DNA of 64,000 nt from Limnohabitans sp. 2KL-51 (GTDB lineage: Bacteria > Pseudomonadota > Gammaproteobacteria > Burkholderiales > Burkholderiaceae_C): assembly GCF_003063645.1 (NCBI RefSeq), contig NZ_NESJ01000007.1, positions 62,001-126,000 on the forward strand, in the 5' to 3' direction. How positions within the stretch are numbered: position 1 is the stretch's first letter; the number at the start of each line of letters is the position of its first letter. The translations under genes were made by a program, and so were the position numbers. This document shows, piece after piece, positions 24,190-33,472 of this stretch. The notes beneath the pieces are model-generated. The model had not been told where the DNA came from. It was given only the letters and a program-made list of their open reading frames with translations, and did no database searches.

Positions 24190-24980
24190 TGCATTTGAAT
24201 CTTCAAAATCGCGTGGCACTGATCACCGGTGGCAGCAAGGGCATTGGCTATGCGATGGCCCATCATTTGGGACAGGCAGGTGCCCGCCTGGTGATTTGTG
24301 CACGGCATGAAACAACCCTGAAAGAGGCCTGCTCCTCACTGCAAGCCAAAGGACTGGATGTCCTGAGTGTGGTGGCAGATGTCTCTGTACCCCAGGATAT
24401 CGATGCGCTGGTGGCCAGTGCCCATGCGCATTTCGGACGCATCGACATGCTCATCAACAATGCTGTCAGCTCTTCTCAGAATCAGTTCGACGCCTTGTCA
24501 GACGAAGATTGGCAGCACCACATCAATATCAAACTGATGGGCTACATCCGCTGTGCACGCGCTGTTCTACCGCATATGAAATCCCAGAACTGGGGGCGCA
24601 TTGTCAACATGGCGGGCATCACGGCGCGAGATGTCAGCGCCTACCGAATGACCAATGGCGTGGTCAACGCGGGCGTCACAAATTTCACGAAGCATCTGGC
24701 CGAACAGGTTGGGGCATTCGGGGTGACCGTCAATGCGATCCATCCAGGCTACACCTGGACGCCCCGGCTTGAATCGGCTCTTGAAAAATGGGCGGCACTG
24801 GAAAACATGACCGTCGAACAAGTCACCGCCCTGAGGCTGAAGGAAATTCCCATAGGTCGTTTCATGCAACCTGAAGACATGGCCCGGCTGGCTGTTTTCT
24901 TGTGCAGCGATGCGGCCAGCGCGATCACCGGACAAGCTATCGCGGTGGATGGTGGCTCTGGTCGCGCCATACCTTATTGA
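24189..24980 (+). CDS. Short-chain dehydrogenase/reductase family protein
   Basis: 263 residues, start overlapping the preceding stop (TGATG). The NAD(P)-binding T-G-G-S-K-G-I-G is at 13-20, and N-N-A-V-S near 92. At the active site the tyrosine is present (S-A-Y-R-M-T-N) but the lysine four residues later is asparagine, so Y-x-x-x-N replaces Y-x-x-x-K. The family-typical P-G-Y-T-W-T-P follows. It is the last gene of the dioxygenase operon and probably oxidises or reduces an intermediate; the altered active site leaves the chemistry open. Confidence 0.85.
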   Translation: MHLNLQNRVALITGGSKGIGYAMAHHLGQAGARLVICARHETTLKEACSSLQAKGLDVLSVVADVSVPQDIDALVASAHAHFGRIDMLINNAVSSSQNQFDALSDEDWQHHINIKLMGYIRCARAVLPHMKSQNWGRIVNMAGITARDVSAYRMTNGVVNAGVTNFTKHLAEQVGAFGVTVNAIHPGYTWTPRLESALEKWAALENMTVEQVTALRLKEIPIGRFMQPEDMARLAVFLCSDAASAITGQAIAVDGGSGRAIPY

Positions 24981-25026
24981 AGACGACGGCAGCGAAATAA
25001 CGGGCTTCCGATTTCAGGAAGTCCAA

Positions 25027-25057
25027 GAAAAACGCAGAAGTTTTGACACCTCTGCGT
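25027..25057 (-). terminator. Rho-independent terminator downstream of the fadB-like gene
   Basis: On the minus strand ACGCAGA pairs with TCTGCGT over a 12-base loop and is followed by TTTT(C)TT. It lies 33 bases beyond the stop of the beta-oxidation operon. Confidence 0.5.
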
Positions 25058-25089
25058 ATGTTTGGAGCCGTGGGTCGCGCCTCAGTCGT

Positions 25090-27249
25090 TCAATACACCG
25101 GCTGGTGCTGCTTCAAACTCGCCATCACGTCCGCTGTCAGCGCAAAGCCCGCGCCATACAACCCCGCCAATTCAGCACACCGCTTGGCAAACGCATCCAC
25201 GCCTTGGCCATAGATGAACTGCAGCGCCCCACCCGTCCAGGCCGGAAAGCCGATGCCGAAGATCGAGCCGATGTTGCCGTCGTGCACCGAGGTCAGCACG
25301 CCTTCTTGCAGGCAGCGGGCGGTTTCCACGGCTTGGCGGTACAGCAGGCGGTCTTTGATGTCTTGCTGGCTGTAGACCACGTCGGCTTTTTCAAAGCGGG
25401 TTTTCAGTTCAGGCCACAGCACTTTTTTCTGGCCAGCGGGGTAGTCGTAAAAACCACCGCCTGCGGCGCGGCCTGGGCGCTTGAGCTCTTTGACCATGCG
25501 CTCGACCAACAATTCGCCGGGCGTGGCGGTGTGGGTTTTGCCTTCTTTGGCGAAGTCTTCGCGGGTTTGGTCCAGCACATGCACCGACAGCGACAGCGCG
25601 GTTTCGTCCAGCACGGCCAGTGGCCCCACGGGCATACCCACTTGCATGGCCAGGTTCTCGATCACAGGGGCGGGGATGCCCTCGCCCAGCATGGCCGCGC
25701 CTTCCATCACAAAGGTGCCAAAGGTGCGGCTGGTGTAAAAGCCGCGTGAGTCGTTCACCACAATCGGCAACTTGCCCAGCGCCTGCACGTAGTCATACGC
25801 ACGGGCGATGGTTTCGTCGTCGGTCTGTGCACCACGAATGATCTCCACCAGCTGCATCTTGTCGACAGGACTGAAGAAGTGGATGCCAACAAATTTGCTC
25901 GGGTTGGCGCTGGCCGTGGCCAAGCCGCTGATGGGCAAGGTCGAGGTGTTGCTGGCAAAGAAGCCGCCTTCAGCCAGCATGGGCTCGGCCTCTTGCGTGA
26001 CGCGGGCTTTGAGTTCGCGGTTTTCAAACACAGCCTCGATGATCAGGTCGCAGCCCTTGAGGTCTGCAGCGCTGGCCGTGGGCTGGATGAGTGACAACAA
26101 GGCCGCTTGTTTGTCCGCCGCCATGCGGCCTTTGTCCACGCGCTTTTGCGTGAGCTTGTGGCTGTAGGCCTTGCCTTTTTCAGCAGCTTCAACGCTCACG
26201 TCTTTGAGCACCGAGGCGATGCCCCGGCTGGCTTGTGAATACGCAATGCCCGAGCCCATCATGCCCGCGCCCAAAATGCCCACTTTTTGGGGCTTGTAGC
26301 GCGGTGCAGCCTTAGGGCGGCTTTGGCCGCCCTTGATGCTGTTCATGTTGAAGAAGAAGGTGTTGATCATGTTGCGCGCCACCTGGCTGGTCATCAGACC
26401 TGCGAGGTAACGGCTTTCGATGCGCATGGCGGTGTCAAAGTCCACCATCGCGCCTTCGACCATGGCGGCCAGCGCCGCTTCGGGTGCTGGATAAAGGCCA
26501 CGTGTTTTTTGTTTGAGCACTGCAGGGGCCACGCTCAGCATGCCCGCGATCTTGGGGTTGCTCGGCGTGCCGCCGGGCATTTTGTAGTCCTTGCGGTCCC
26601 ACAGGTGTTGGGCCGCTTCGGGCTGGCCTTGCGATGCCGCAATGTGCGCCAGAGCGCGGGGGCGCAGCTGGTCGTCGCTGGCCACAATCTCGTGCACCAG
26701 GCCGAGCTTTTGCGCTTCTTCGGGGCCAAAGAGTTTGCTCTCCAGAACATAGGGCTGCGCGGCCAGCAGGCCCAGTTGGCGCGTCATTTTGGTGATGCCA
26801 CCGCCGCCGGGAATCAAGCCCAGCGTGACTTCGGGCAAGCCAAATTGTGTTTTGGGGTTGGCCGTGGCGATGCGGTGGTGGCCGATCAAGGCCACTTCCC
26901 AACCACCACCGAGGGCCGAGCCATTGAGGCAACTGACCACGGGCACGCCCAGGGTTTCGATGGTGCGAAAAGCTTTCTTGATGCCTTCGATCTCGACAAA
27001 GACACGCGGGCCGTCTGAGGCTTTGGAACGCATCACGCCCTTCAGGTCGGCCCCCGCAAAAAACGTGGACTTGGCCGAAGCCAAGATGATCCCTTTTAAA
27101 GACGCCTTGTCTTTGGCCACCTGCTCGGCCGCCTGGGTCAGGTCGGCCTGCCATTGCAAGCACATGGTGTTGACTGGCGAGCCTTGCTCGTCAAAGGTGA
27201 TGGTGGCGATGCCGTCCGCCAGTTCGTAGCGCAGTGTTTTCAAAATCAT
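25090..27249 (-). CDS. Bifunctional enoyl-CoA hydratase/3-hydroxyacyl-CoA dehydrogenase (FadB/FadJ type)
   Basis: 719 residues, start M-I-L-K-T-L-R-Y with GAGAGA upstream. The N-terminal crotonase domain (about 1-190) has the oxyanion-hole segments S-T-F-F-A-G-A-D-L-K and G-S-A-L-G-G-G-W-E. It is followed by G-L-I-P-G-G-G-G, then the NAD-binding G-I-L-G-A-G-M-M-G-S-G near 312 and the dehydrogenase signature N-P-S-K-F-V-G-I-H-F-F-S-P-V-D-K-M. The two domains perform hydration and NAD-dependent oxidation in fatty-acid beta-oxidation. The gene follows the thiolase after 16 bases, so this is a fadAB-like operon. Confidence 0.92.
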   Translation of the reverse strand: MILKTLRYELADGIATITFDEQGSPVNTMCLQWQADLTQAAEQVAKDKASLKGIILASAKSTFFAGADLKGVMRSKASDGPRVFVEIEGIKKAFRTIETLGVPVVSCLNGSALGGGWEVALIGHHRIATANPKTQFGLPEVTLGLIPGGGGITKMTRQLGLLAAQPYVLESKLFGPEEAQKLGLVHEIVASDDQLRPRALAHIAASQGQPEAAQHLWDRKDYKMPGGTPSNPKIAGMLSVAPAVLKQKTRGLYPAPEAALAAMVEGAMVDFDTAMRIESRYLAGLMTSQVARNMINTFFFNMNSIKGGQSRPKAAPRYKPQKVGILGAGMMGSGIAYSQASRGIASVLKDVSVEAAEKGKAYSHKLTQKRVDKGRMAADKQAALLSLIQPTASAADLKGCDLIIEAVFENRELKARVTQEAEPMLAEGGFFASNTSTLPISGLATASANPSKFVGIHFFSPVDKMQLVEIIRGAQTDDETIARAYDYVQALGKLPIVVNDSRGFYTSRTFGTFVMEGAAMLGEGIPAPVIENLAMQVGMPVGPLAVLDETALSLSVHVLDQTREDFAKEGKTHTATPGELLVERMVKELKRPGRAAGGGFYDYPAGQKKVLWPELKTRFEKADVVYSQQDIKDRLLYRQAVETARCLQEGVLTSVHDGNIGSIFGIGFPAWTGGALQFIYGQGVDAFAKRCAELAGLYGAGFALTADVMASLKQHQPVY

Positions 27250-27265
27250 GATGGTGTCTCTCCGG

Positions 27266-28471
27266 TCAAACGCGTTCAACGATGGTGGCAATGCCCATGC
27301 CGCCGCCCACACACAAAGTGGCCAAGCCGTAACGCAGCTTGCGGCGGTGCAGCTCGTCAATCAAAGTGCCCAAAATCATCGCGCCCGTGGCCCCCAGCGG
27401 GTGGCCCATGGCAATCGCGCCGCCGTTCACGTTCACCTTGTCGTGCGGCACACCCATCTCTTGCATGAACTTCATGGGCACAGCGGCAAAGGCTTCGTTC
27501 ACCTCGAACAAATCGATCTGATCGATCGTGAGGCCCGCCTTGGCCAGCGCCTTGCGGGCGGCGGGCATGGGGCCTGTGAGCATGATGGTCGGATCAGCGC
27601 CCGACAAGGCGACCGACACGATGCGCGCACGCGGCGTGAGGCCGTGGGTTTTGCCTGCGGCCTCGGACCCGATCAACACGGCGGCTGCGCCGTCCACAAT
27701 GCCGGACGAATTGCCTGCGTGGTGCACATGGTGGATGCGCTCAACCTGCGGGTAGCGCTGCAAGGCCACCGCGTCAAAGCCCATCGCGCCCAGTTGTTCA
27801 AACGATGCTTTGAGGCCGCCCAGTGTTTCCACCGTGGTGCTGGGTTTGATGAATTCGTCTTTCGCCAGGATGACCTGGCCCAGCTTGTCTTTGACTGGCA
27901 CGACCGAGCCGTCGAAATAGCCCGCTGCACGCGCTGCGGTGGCGCGCTTTTGTGACTCCACCGCAAAAGCATCGACATCGTGGCGGCTGAAACCGTTCAT
28001 GGTGGCGATCAAATCAGCGCCGATTCCTTGGGGCACAAACAGCGTGGCACTGTTGGTTTCGGGGTCTTGAGCCCAAGCGCCACCGTCCGCGCCAATCGGC
28101 ACGCGGCTCATGCTTTCCAAGCCACCGGCCACGACCAAGTCTTCCCAGCCGCTGCGCACTTTCATGGCGGCCATGTTGACCGCTTCCAGGCCCGAGGCGC
28201 AAAAGCGGTTGAGCTGCACACCCGAGCAGCGCCAGTCCCAGCCTGCGGCCAGGGCTGCCACTTTGGGGATGACCGAGCCCTGCTCGCCAATGGGCGAGAC
28301 CACGCCCATGACCACGTCGTCCACCGCAGCGGTGTCGAACTGGTTGCGGCTTTGCAGCTCGCGCAGCAAGCCACTCAAGAGACTGATCGGCTTGACCTCG
28401 TGCAGGCTGCCGTCTTTTTTGCCTTTGCCACGCGGTGTGCGTATGGCGTCATAAACAAATGCTTCGCTCAT
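27266..28471 (-). CDS. Acetyl-CoA C-acyltransferase (beta-oxidation thiolase)
   Basis: 401 residues, start [13 protein letters not shown] with an AGGAGA ribosome site. The nucleophilic cysteine is in N-R-F-C-A-S-G-L-E near 91. The catalytic histidine is in [14 protein letters not shown], and the second cysteine in L-C-V-G-G-G-M-G at the C-terminus. It cleaves 3-ketoacyl-CoA to acetyl-CoA and the shortened acyl-CoA, and is first gene of the operon with the FadB-type enzyme. A large palindrome lies 66 bases upstream. Confidence 0.92.
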   Translation of the reverse strand: MSEAFVYDAIRTPRGKGKKDGSLHEVKPISLLSGLLRELQSRNQFDTAAVDDVVMGVVSPIGEQGSVIPKVAALAAGWDWRCSGVQLNRFCASGLEAVNMAAMKVRSGWEDLVVAGGLESMSRVPIGADGGAWAQDPETNSATLFVPQGIGADLIATMNGFSRHDVDAFAVESQKRATAARAAGYFDGSVVPVKDKLGQVILAKDEFIKPSTTVETLGGLKASFEQLGAMGFDAVALQRYPQVERIHHVHHAGNSSGIVDGAAAVLIGSEAAGKTHGLTPRARIVSVALSGADPTIMLTGPMPAARKALAKAGLTIDQIDLFEVNEAFAAVPMKFMQEMGVPHDKVNVNGGAIAMGHPLGATGAMILGTLIDELHRRKLRYGLATLCVGGGMGIATIVERV

Positions 28472-28536
28472 GAATGTCTCCTGGGGGTCACAAGGGGTTT
28501 GCCCGGTATTTTCGGGATGCGACAAAGAGTATAAAC

Positions 28537-28564
28537 TTTATGCCAAGCAAATGCTTGGCATAAA
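28537..28564. promoter_or_regulatory. 28-bp inverted repeat between thiolase and peptidase genes, likely operator
   Basis: Half site TTTATGCCAAGCA, spacer AA, and the exact reverse complement. It lies in the 180-base divergent gap, 66 bases before the thiolase start and 88 before the peptidase start. The size and symmetry fit a dimeric repressor of the TetR or GntR kind. No such motif was recognised elsewhere in the window. Confidence 0.6.
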
Positions 28565-28651
28565 TAAACAGATGAAGCATCCAGTCCGCTGAAATCAACC
28601 AGAATTAAGCAGACTGGCGAGCCCCACCCCACCGCGTCAAGGAGGACCAAG

Positions 28652-30682
28652 ATGATGAAAACACAATGGATGGTCAGGACTGCGTGCAGACTGAGCGCTT
28701 TGGCGCTGGCCGGTGCCTTGACTGCCTGTGCCGTATCGCCACAACACCCGCAACTCCAAGCAGCCCAAGTGGCCGGGCAGCTTGCGCCCCTTTTGCCGGT
28801 GCGTGCCTTTGTGGCCAATACCGAGCGCACGGGCGGTTTTGTGATGTCGCCCGACGGCGAGCGCCTGCTGTGGTCGCAGACCGTGGGGCTGGACACGGGA
28901 CTGGCTGTGCGTGCTGCCAAGGCCAACGCCCCGGTCACGGCGTACCCGGTAGGTAATCAAGGCCGACGTGGTGGTTATTACAACTGGTTGCCCAACAGCC
29001 GTCATTTCGTGTTCAGCAAGGACGATCAGGGCAACGAAAACACCCGTCTTTTTGTGCAGGATGCCGATCAAGGCACTTTGGCACCTTGGGTTTTGACGCC
29101 TGCGCAAGGCGTACGCAGCTTCGTGGTCGGCATGGGGCCCGAAGGCAGTGCCCGGTTCTTCGTGGCCAGCAACCAGCGCGACCGTGCCTCTTTCGATCTG
29201 CACGAGGCCGATGCTGGCAGCCGCACGCTGCGTGAAGTGGCGCGCAACAATGGTCAGGTCGTGCACTGGTTGATCGATACCCAAGGCCAGCTCGCCGGCA
29301 GGGTGCGCCAGCTCGCCAGGCCCGACGGCTCGGACAGTGTGGTCGAGCTGCTGCAGCCAGATGGCCAGTGGCGCGTCTTGCAAACTGTGGGCGGCTTTGA
29401 CAGCTTCTGGGTGCTGCGCATTGACAACGCGGCTCGGCGCGTTTGGGCCTTGTCCAACCTGGGCCGAGACAAGACCGCGTTGATCGAACTGAACCTGGAC
29501 AGTGGTGCGCAACGGGTGCTTGCCGAGCATGAGCGGGTGGATCTGGGGCAGGTGCTGTTTGAGGGCAGGCATGGTGAACCGGTGGGCTATGTGGTGGAGC
29601 CGGGCTACCCGCAGGTGCACCACCTGAATTCAGCCTTCGGACAAGAGGTTCAAGCGGTGGCGGCACAGGCCTTGAAAAAAGGCCTGCTGACTGCCCCGCC
29701 CACCACCATTGTCCGCAGGAGTGGCAGCGCCGACGGGCGCCGGATCTTGCTGCGCAGCCAGAGCGACTTTGACACTGCCGAGCTGTTGTGGGACCGCCAA
29801 ACGGGCAGCGTGCAGCGGCTCAATTCGCAGTTCAAAGAGCTGGCAGAGGTGCTTTCACCCACGGTGCCATTCGAGTTCAATGCCAGCGACGGGCGCAAGA
29901 TTGCGGGCTACCTGATACGCCCACGCGGGGTAAAGGGCGCAACGCCCATGGTGGTAGAAATTCACGGAGGGCCTTGGGCGCGTGACAACTGGCTGCCCGC
30001 CAGTTACAACACCCGCCAGTTGCTGGTCAACCGGGGTTATGCGGTGCTGCAGGTGAATTTCCGGGGTTCGTCCGGGTATGGCCGCGCCCACTTGGAGGCC
30101 GCAAACCGGCAGACCAATGGGCGGGTGCAGCAGGACATTGCTGAAGCGGTGCAGTGGGCGGTCGACCAAGGTGTGGCCGATCCAAAGCGACTGGCGGTTC
30201 TGGGTGGCAGCTTCGGTGGTTTCTCCGTGCTGGCGCAGCTGGCACAAAAACCACACAACTACCGCTGCGGCGTGAACGTGGTGGGCGTGGCGAACTGGCC
30301 TCGTGTGATGGAAAACTGGCCACCTTTCTGGCGCAATCTTCACTATTTCACCCGTGCTTACGGCGACGTGAACAAACCCGACGAGCGAGCCGACATGCTG
30401 AGCAACTCTCCCGTGTCCTACCTGGACCAGATCCAGGCACCTCTGCTGGTGATCCACGGGGCCAACGACATCCGTGTGCTGCGACAGGACTCTGACGATG
30501 TGGTCAACGCGCTGCGCCAGCGTGGGCATCCGGTGAACTACTTGGTGTTCCCCAATGAGGGGCACGCCATCAGCAAATGGCGAAACCGACTGACCATGTG
30601 GCGCGAGATAGAGGACTTCTTTGTCGATTGCCTGGGCGGGCAAAGCGCCGGATTCGACTATTACCAGCTCATGCCCCGCTGA
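28652..30682 (+). CDS. S9 family (prolyl-oligopeptidase-like) serine peptidase, lipoprotein
   Basis: 676 residues. The N-terminus carries a lipoprotein signal with lipobox L-T-A-C (cysteine near 26), so the protein is probably anchored in the periplasm. A beta-propeller-like region occupies about 50-400, followed by an alpha/beta-hydrolase peptidase domain. The catalytic triad is visible: S520 in G-G-S-F-G-G, D606 in G-A-N-D-I-R and H638 in N-E-G-H-A-I. Members hydrolyse short peptides from the N-terminus or internally at proline or alanine. A strong AAGGAGG precedes the double ATG. It is alone on its strand before the acyl-CoA operon. Confidence 0.92.
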   Translation: MMKTQWMVRTACRLSALALAGALTACAVSPQHPQLQAAQVAGQLAPLLPVRAFVANTERTGGFVMSPDGERLLWSQTVGLDTGLAVRAAKANAPVTAYPVGNQGRRGGYYNWLPNSRHFVFSKDDQGNENTRLFVQDADQGTLAPWVLTPAQGVRSFVVGMGPEGSARFFVASNQRDRASFDLHEADAGSRTLREVARNNGQVVHWLIDTQGQLAGRVRQLARPDGSDSVVELLQPDGQWRVLQTVGGFDSFWVLRIDNAARRVWALSNLGRDKTALIELNLDSGAQRVLAEHERVDLGQVLFEGRHGEPVGYVVEPGYPQVHHLNSAFGQEVQAVAAQALKKGLLTAPPTTIVRRSGSADGRRILLRSQSDFDTAELLWDRQTGSVQRLNSQFKELAEVLSPTVPFEFNASDGRKIAGYLIRPRGVKGATPMVVEIHGGPWARDNWLPASYNTRQLLVNRGYAVLQVNFRGSSGYGRAHLEAANRQTNGRVQQDIAEAVQWAVDQGVADPKRLAVLGGSFGGFSVLAQLAQKPHNYRCGVNVVGVANWPRVMENWPPFWRNLHYFTRAYGDVNKPDERADMLSNSPVSYLDQIQAPLLVIHGANDIRVLRQDSDDVVNALRQRGHPVNYLVFPNEGHAISKWRNRLTMWREIEDFFVDCLGGQSAGFDYYQLMPR

Positions 30683-30715
30683 GCCACCTTCACAATTACT
30701 TAGACCGGAGACACC

Positions 30716-31879
30716 ATGATCGAACGCACACTCTTTTCCGCCGACCACGAAGCCTTCCGCGACAGCTTTCGCCGCTTCATGGACAAGGAAATCGCCCCCC
30801 ACCATGACGCTTGGGAAGATCAGGGTTATGTGGACCGCGACGTCTGGAACAAAGCCGGTGAGAACGGCTTTTTGTGCATGACCCTGCCCGAGGCCTATGG
30901 CGGCTCGGATGCCGACAAGCTGTATTCGGTGGTGCAGATGGAAGAACTTTCACGCGCAGGCTTCACCGGCATTGGCTACGGCCTGCACACCGAGATCGTG
31001 GCCCCTTACATCCTGCATTACGGCACCGAAGCGCAAAAGCAAAAATACCTGCCCAAGCTGGCCAGCGGCGAGATGGTGGGCGCGATTGCCATGAGTGAGC
31101 CGGCTGCGGGCTCGGACCTGCAAGGCGTCAAAACTACGGCCATGCTGCAAGCGGACGGCACGTATTTGATCAACGGCAGCAAGACCTTCATCACCAACGG
31201 CTGGCACGCCGACTTGGTGATTTTGGTGGCCAAGACCGACCCGGCTGCGGGTGCCAAGGGCACCAGCTTGTTCTTGATCGAGCGCGGCACACCCGGCTTT
31301 GAAAAAGGCAAGCGCTTGAAGAAGCTGGGCCTCAAGGCACAAGACACGTCCGAGCTGTTTTTTGACAACGTGAAAGTCAGCGCCGACCAGCTGCTGGGCG
31401 GCACCGCCATGCAGGGCAAGGGCTTCATTTGCCTGATGGAGCAACTGCCTTGGGAGCGCTTGCAAATCGCGATTGGCGGCATTGCCGCAGCGCAAGCGGC
31501 CATCGACTGGACGGTGCAGTACGTGAAAGACCGCAAGGTGTTTGGCCAGGCCGTGGGCAACTACCAAAACACCCGCTACACCCTGGCCGAGTTGCAAACT
31601 GAGGTGCAGGTGGCGCGTGTGTTTGTAGACAAGTGCACCGAATTGCTGCTGCAAGACAAGCTCGACACGGCGACGGCCAGCATGGCCAAGTACTGGTGCT
31701 CAGACCTGCAATGCAAAGTCATGGACGAATGCGTGCAGCTGCATGGTGGCTACGGCTACATGTGGGAATACCCCATCACCCGCGCCTATGCCGACGCCCG
31801 CGTGCAACGCATCTACGGCGGCACCAACGAGATCATGAAAGAAGTGATCTCGCGCAGCATGGGTTTGGCGGGGCGCTGA
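30716..31879 (+). CDS. Acyl-CoA dehydrogenase
   Basis: 387 residues with the three domains of the family. The FAD-contact loop A-M-S-E-P-A-A-G-S-D-L-Q lies near 120-131. The catalytic base region is Y-G-G-T-N-E-I near 370-376, with glutamate in the usual position of short/long-chain enzymes. Q-L-H-G-G-Y-G-Y lies near 342. It oxidises an acyl-CoA at the alpha-beta bond, passing electrons to ETF. It is the first gene of the atu-like stretch, with GGAGA upstream, and is followed after four bases by the TetR gene. Confidence 0.9.
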   Translation: MIERTLFSADHEAFRDSFRRFMDKEIAPHHDAWEDQGYVDRDVWNKAGENGFLCMTLPEAYGGSDADKLYSVVQMEELSRAGFTGIGYGLHTEIVAPYILHYGTEAQKQKYLPKLASGEMVGAIAMSEPAAGSDLQGVKTTAMLQADGTYLINGSKTFITNGWHADLVILVAKTDPAAGAKGTSLFLIERGTPGFEKGKRLKKLGLKAQDTSELFFDNVKVSADQLLGGTAMQGKGFICLMEQLPWERLQIAIGGIAAAQAAIDWTVQYVKDRKVFGQAVGNYQNTRYTLAELQTEVQVARVFVDKCTELLLQDKLDTATASMAKYWCSDLQCKVMDECVQLHGGYGYMWEYPITRAYADARVQRIYGGTNEIMKEVISRSMGLAGR

Positions 31880-31883
31880 AAGC

Positions 31884-32582
31884 ATGAGCGAACTGGCCGA
31901 GCCCAAACGCACACGCGGTCGCCCTCGCAAGACCGAGGACGAGCGCGACGACGGCAACAGGCGTCAGGCGCTCATCTCTGCAGCGGCGCAGCTGTTTCAC
32001 CGTAAGGGTTATGACGCCACCAGCACCCGCGAGATTGCGGCGCTGGTGGGCATGCAACCGGGCTCGCCTTTTTATCACTTTGGCAACAAGCAAGACTTGT
32101 TGCTGGCGGTGATGGTGGAAGGCATGAAGCAGGCCAGCCAGCGCCAAGAAACCGCCCGCGCGGGTCTGGCAGATGACCTGCCCCCACGCGAACAATTGCG
32201 CGCACTGATCCGCAACCAGTTCGATGTGCTGCTGGGGCCTGACAGCGATTTCATCCCGGTGATGCTGTACGAATGGCGGTCCCTGAGCGCCGAGCAACGC
32301 CAGACCATCACGCAAATCAAAGACGACTACGAAGCCGCCTGGACGCCCGTGTTGCAAGCGCTGCATGCCAATGGGCAGTTGCAAGCCCCGGTGCAGCTGG
32401 CACGCTTGATGATTTTTGGCGCGCTCAACTGGTCGGTGCAGTGGTACCAAGCACCAACTCAAACATCCGCCAAGAGTGCATCCAAAGCGGCACCCCAAAC
32501 ACCACGGAATAGCCCCCCACGCGCCTCGCTGGACAACTTGACCGATGCCGCACTGGCCTTGTTTTTGAGAGAACCTACGTGA
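31884..32582 (+). CDS. TetR/AcrR family transcriptional regulator (possible AtuR)
   Basis: 232 residues. A basic N-terminal tail (K-R-T-R-G-R-P-R-K) precedes a TetR helix-turn-helix (A-L-I-S-A-A-A-Q-L-F...T-S-T-R-E-I-A-A-L-V-G...F-Y-H-F-G-N-K, about 30-72), and the ligand domain follows. The C-terminus from about 188 is a low-complexity alanine/serine/proline stretch. In Pseudomonas aeruginosa the acyclic-terpene cluster is repressed by a TetR protein, AtuR, encoded beside it; position here is the same. A LiuQ-type regulator of branched-chain amino acid degradation is the alternative. The GTG start of the next gene overlaps its stop. Confidence 0.85.
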   Translation: MSELAEPKRTRGRPRKTEDERDDGNRRQALISAAAQLFHRKGYDATSTREIAALVGMQPGSPFYHFGNKQDLLLAVMVEGMKQASQRQETARAGLADDLPPREQLRALIRNQFDVLLGPDSDFIPVMLYEWRSLSAEQRQTITQIKDDYEAAWTPVLQALHANGQLQAPVQLARLMIFGALNWSVQWYQAPTQTSAKSASKAAPQTPRNSPPRASLDNLTDAALALFLREPT

Positions 32583-33472
32583 CAACACCCAGACCCTACC
32601 GTTCGGTCTTTTCCCCCGACCTGCTGAGCGGGCAAGTCATCATGGTCACCGGCGGCGGCTCGGGCATTGGCCGCTGCACCGCGCACGAACTGGCCAGCTT
32701 GGGCGCGCATGTGGTGCTGGTGGGCCGCAACCCCGACAAGCTGACCGCCACTGTGCAAGAGATCACCGGTGACGGTGGGCAAGCCAGTTGGCACAGCTGC
32801 GACATCCGGCGCGAAGACGATGTGAAAGCCATGGTCGCGCAGGTGGTGCAGCAGCATGGCCGCATCCACGGCTTGGTCAACAACGCGGGCGGGCAATACA
32901 TCTCGCCCCTGGCACACACCAGCGCCAAAGGCTGGCAAGCGGTGATCGACACCAACCTCACTGGCGGCTTTTTGGTGGCACGTGAGTGCTTCAACCAAAG
33001 CATGCACGCGCATGGCGGTGCGGTGGTCAATATCGTGGCCGACATGTGGGGCTCGATGCCGCGCATGGGCCACAGCGGCGCAGCGCGGGCGGGCATGGTC
33101 AGCTTCACCGAGACGGCCGCGCTCGAATGGGCCGCACAGGGCGTGCGTGTGAATGCCGTGGCCCCGGGCTACATCGCCAGCAGCGGCATGGACCACTACC
33201 CGCCCGAGGCCGGAGACATGCTGCGCGCCATGCGCAACACGGTGCCGCAAGGCCGCTTTGGCAACGAAGCCGAAACGTCGGCAGCCATCGTGTTTTTGCT
33301 CTCGCCCGCCGCCAGCTTTGTGAGCGGCACCGTGCTGCGCGTAGACGGTGCCCGCCCGCAAATGCGCATGGGCTGGCAGCAGGCCGTGGCGCAACCCGAT
33401 GTGCAACAACGCGATGCCGTCAAACCCTTTGACGGCTTTCACCGCGCCGTCACACCCAAGGTATTCCAATGA
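32579..33472 (+). CDS. SDR family protein, AtuB-like
   Basis: 297 residues with GTG start. The Rossmann motif T-G-G-G-S-G-I-G lies near 24-31, and N-N-A-G-G-Q near 101. The usual Y-x-x-x-K is replaced by G-H-S-G-A-A-R-A-G (serine at the tyrosine position, arginine for lysine), a pattern like that of 2,4-dienoyl-CoA reductases, which also lack the tyrosine. Length and location between TetR and the carboxyltransferase match AtuB. It could oxidise a terpenol or terpenal or handle a CoA ester. GTGA and ATGA overlaps tie it to both neighbours. Confidence 0.8.
   Translation: MTTPRPYRSVFSPDLLSGQVIMVTGGGSGIGRCTAHELASLGAHVVLVGRNPDKLTATVQEITGDGGQASWHSCDIRREDDVKAMVAQVVQQHGRIHGLVNNAGGQYISPLAHTSAKGWQAVIDTNLTGGFLVARECFNQSMHAHGGAVVNIVADMWGSMPRMGHSGAARAGMVSFTETAALEWAAQGVRVNAVAPGYIASSGMDHYPPEAGDMLRAMRNTVPQGRFGNEAETSAAIVFLLSPAASFVSGTVLRVDGARPQMRMGWQQAVAQPDVQQRDAVKPFDGFHRAVTPKVFQ

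Noticed and set aside
28652..30682. Peptidase as part of the beta-oxidation or terpene operon
   Set aside because: It has its own strong ribosome site and divergent promoter region, and a lipoprotein signal; only its position links it to these genes.
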